Shown: positions 23,352 to 24,656 of the stretch, piece after piece
Position numbering within the stretch: the first letter of the stretch is position 1
How the letters are laid out: every line of letters starts with the position of its first letter
From: DASYQV01 sp036005125
GTDB lineage: Bacteria > Acidobacteriota > Vicinamibacteria > Vicinamibacterales > UBA2999
Direction of reading: 5' to 3'
NCBI GenBank assembly: GCA_036005125.1
Contig: DASYQV010000286.1
Coordinates: forward strand, 1 to 24,656
DNA length: 24,656 bases
Made by a program: the position numbers and the translations under genes
Notes under the pieces: generated by a model
Databases searched by the model: none
The model's input: only the letters and a program-made list of their open reading frames with translations
What the model was told of the DNA's origin: nothing

Positions 23352-24407
23352 GTGGTGTTGAGCACAAGACTTCTCTCGACGAGACACGAAGTAGACGACG
23401 AACGGGCTGCCCAGGATTTTCTCCACGAGAAGGGGTGGACCGATGGTCTGCCGGTAATAGCCCCGACGCCGGAGCGGGTGATGTCTTGTCTGGACGTGGC
23501 TGGTCTCGCACCTGATCACGTGATAGGAATCGAGCCCGTTCGGGAGCGACCCATTACGGCGGAGAAGGCCGCTGTCAATGCCGTCCTCGCCGGCTGCCAG
23601 CCGGTGCACTTTCCCGTTGTCGCCGCCATCCTCGAAGCGATGTGCCGCCCGGAGTTCCTGTTGCACGGAGCCACCTCCAGCACCGGCGGCTGTGCGGTCC
23701 TGGTCGTCGTCAATGGTCCGGTGCGTCTCGAGCTGGGCATGGAGCCGACCTTCAACGTCCTGGGCAACAGCGATCGCGCGTCGGCAGTGATCGGGCGAGC
23801 GGTCCGCCTCGTGCTTAGAAATGTGTTGGACGTGCGACCCGGAACGCTGGACCGATCGACGCTTGGCCATCCCGGCAAGCTCGGTTACTGCATGGCGGAG
23901 GACGAAGAGGGCACCGACTGGACTCCGCTCGCCCAACTGCGCGGCGCCCCTGCCGGCGTTTCGGCGGTCACGGTCCTCGCAGCCGGGGCACCGCGGCAGA
24001 TCATGAACGAGTGGACGACGGCGCCCGAGGAGATTCTCGAGACGTTCGCGGCGGAGATGCGGGCGAACATGCTGCATTATTCGATCTGGGGAGGCAACTA
24101 CGCGATCGTCGTCCCGAAACAGTTGCGGGATCGTCTTCAGGATGCCGGTTGGAGCAAGCCGCACATCCAGCAGTTCCTCTTCGAGCGGGCTCGCGTGAGA
24201 AAGAGAGATTGGACGGGGGTCGGAAAGGGAGCGCTGGTGACGGCCACCAACGGAGACGAGGAGCATGCCGCGCTCCTGTCACCGGCGGATTTGCTCGTCA
24301 TCGCCGCCGGCGGCCCGGGCGGCGGCTTTGGCGCCGTCATTCCCCCCTGGTTCGGCCACAAGTCCCGGGCCGTCACGACCGGGGTCGGCGTCTGCTTCTC
24401 CTGCTAG
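23352..24407 (+). CDS. Conserved protein of the UGSC-neighbour family
   Basis: A 351-residue soluble protein. Features I recall from genes standing next to UGSC-family (seleno)proteins are GWTDGLPVIAPTPERV (28-43), AVNAVLAGCQPVHFPVVAAI (74-93), LLHGATSSTGGCAVLVVVNGP (103-123 region), the NVLGNSDRASAVIGRAVRL block, GHPGKLGYCMAEDEE and LLVIAAGGPGG near the end. It ends in a terminal Cys pair context (GVGVCFSC). No activity is established to my knowledge; conserved Cys at about 82 and 115 may matter. GTG 23352 follows GGAGG with 7 nt spacing. The next gene starts 10 bp after its stop, so the two are probably one operon. Confidence 0.72.
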   Translation: MVLSTRLLSTRHEVDDERAAQDFLHEKGWTDGLPVIAPTPERVMSCLDVAGLAPDHVIGIEPVRERPITAEKAAVNAVLAGCQPVHFPVVAAILEAMCRPEFLLHGATSSTGGCAVLVVVNGPVRLELGMEPTFNVLGNSDRASAVIGRAVRLVLRNVLDVRPGTLDRSTLGHPGKLGYCMAEDEEGTDWTPLAQLRGAPAGVSAVTVLAAGAPRQIMNEWTTAPEEILETFAAEMRANMLHYSIWGGNYAIVVPKQLRDRLQDAGWSKPHIQQFLFERARVRKRDWTGVGKGALVTATNGDEEHAALLSPADLLVIAAGGPGGGFGAVIPPWFGHKSRAVTTGVGVCFSC

Positions 24408-24417
24408 CAGTCACATC

Positions 24418-24656
24418 ATGTACGTCCTCGATCCCACCGCCGAGGTCAGACCACAGCCCGTCAGCCGCGCTCCGCGTCTCGACTCGCTGCATCACCGACG
24501 CGTCGGTCTCCTGTCAAACGGCAAGGCGGCCGTCGCCCCTCTCTTCGACCACCTCGAGTCGCTGCTCCGGCAGGAGTGGAAGGCAAACGAAGTTCTGCGT
24601 CTGACAAAGGGCAACTCCAGCGCGCCGGCGGAGCCGAATCTGATCCGTGAGCTCGC
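24418..24656 (+). CDS. UGSC-family (seleno)protein, N-terminal part, cut by window end
   Basis: The frame is open from ATG 24418 to the window end (79 complete codons). The sequence begins MYVLDPTAEV, then HRRVGLLSNGKAAVAPLFDH, LESLLRQEW and LRLTKGNSSAPAEPNLIREL. This agrees with the start of UGSC-family proteins as I remember them (LLDPTGE; RVGLLDNGKPNA; KxxxSxPAP). In full-length members a Sec/Cys-Gly-Ser-Cys motif follows some 20-30 residues later, outside this window. No clear ribosome site precedes the ATG; coupling to the upstream gene is likely. Whether the first position of the motif is Cys or TGA-encoded Sec cannot be seen. Confidence 0.6.
   Translation, partial: MYVLDPTAEVRPQPVSRAPRLDSLHHRRVGLLSNGKAAVAPLFDHLESLLRQEWKANEVLRLTKGNSSAPAEPNLIREL

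Noticed and set aside
1..24656. CRISPR arrays, transposases, tRNA or rRNA genes
   Set aside because: None seen: no regularly spaced repeats, no transposase motifs and no recognisable rRNA or tRNA stretches on either strand by eye.

Overview
The window is GC-rich bacterial chromosome with tightly packed genes. Several features suggest an Acidobacteriota-type soil or sediment bacterium, possibly Vicinamibacteria-like: four secreted paralogues carrying a G(R/Q/D)PDLxG motif, a DUF4331 protein, a periplasmic-type glutaminase and an M61 peptidase. This lineage call is inference from gene content, not a measurement.

Left part (about 300-9635, all minus strand, read right to left). This is a nine-gene colinear run. 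It contains an FAD-dependent fumarate-reductase/KSTD-like oxidoreductase, a possible 48-aa ORF, an exported metal-dependent amidohydrolase, an Asp/Glu-racemase/arylmalonate-decarboxylase-fold protein lacking both catalytic cysteines, a DUF4331 protein, a TPR protein, an exported glutaminase, an M61 peptidase with a PDZ-like tail, and a stand-alone APS kinase. Spacing is -10 to +34 bp between most genes, with three start/stop overlaps (ATGA, GTGA and a 10-bp overlap). A good -35/-10 pair lies right at the first ATG, so the mRNA may be leaderless. A fragment of a membrane protein enters from the left edge on the plus strand.

Middle part (9814-14916, minus strand). This is a compact four-gene operon: a 607-aa protein of unknown family, a D-Ala-D-Ala-ligase-like ATP-grasp enzyme, a PAPS-type sulfotransferase, and a 405-aa protein of unknown family. 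Ligase and sulfotransferase next to two large orphan proteins look like an undescribed biosynthetic or modification pathway. The APS kinase 10 kb downstream could supply PAPS.

Right part (15212-24656). Three secreted paralogues of one family run in tandem on the plus strand, and a fourth lies on the minus strand at 21371-22447 behind an L-2-haloacid-dehalogenase-like HAD gene. Between them are a PepSY-TM membrane protein, a THEP1-type NTPase, a small hypothetical gene and a Phd/VapC-type toxin-antitoxin pair. The pair's promoter carries a tandem 9-bp repeat. Just beyond the toxin-antitoxin promoter sits a 145-bp stretch of nested long inverted repeats in which one central arm can pair with either of two flanking arms.

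At the right edge a gene recognised as the usual neighbour of UGSC-family (seleno)proteins is followed by the N-terminal third of what looks like the UGSC protein itself. The window ends before its diagnostic motif. No rRNA, tRNA, CRISPR array or transposase was seen.
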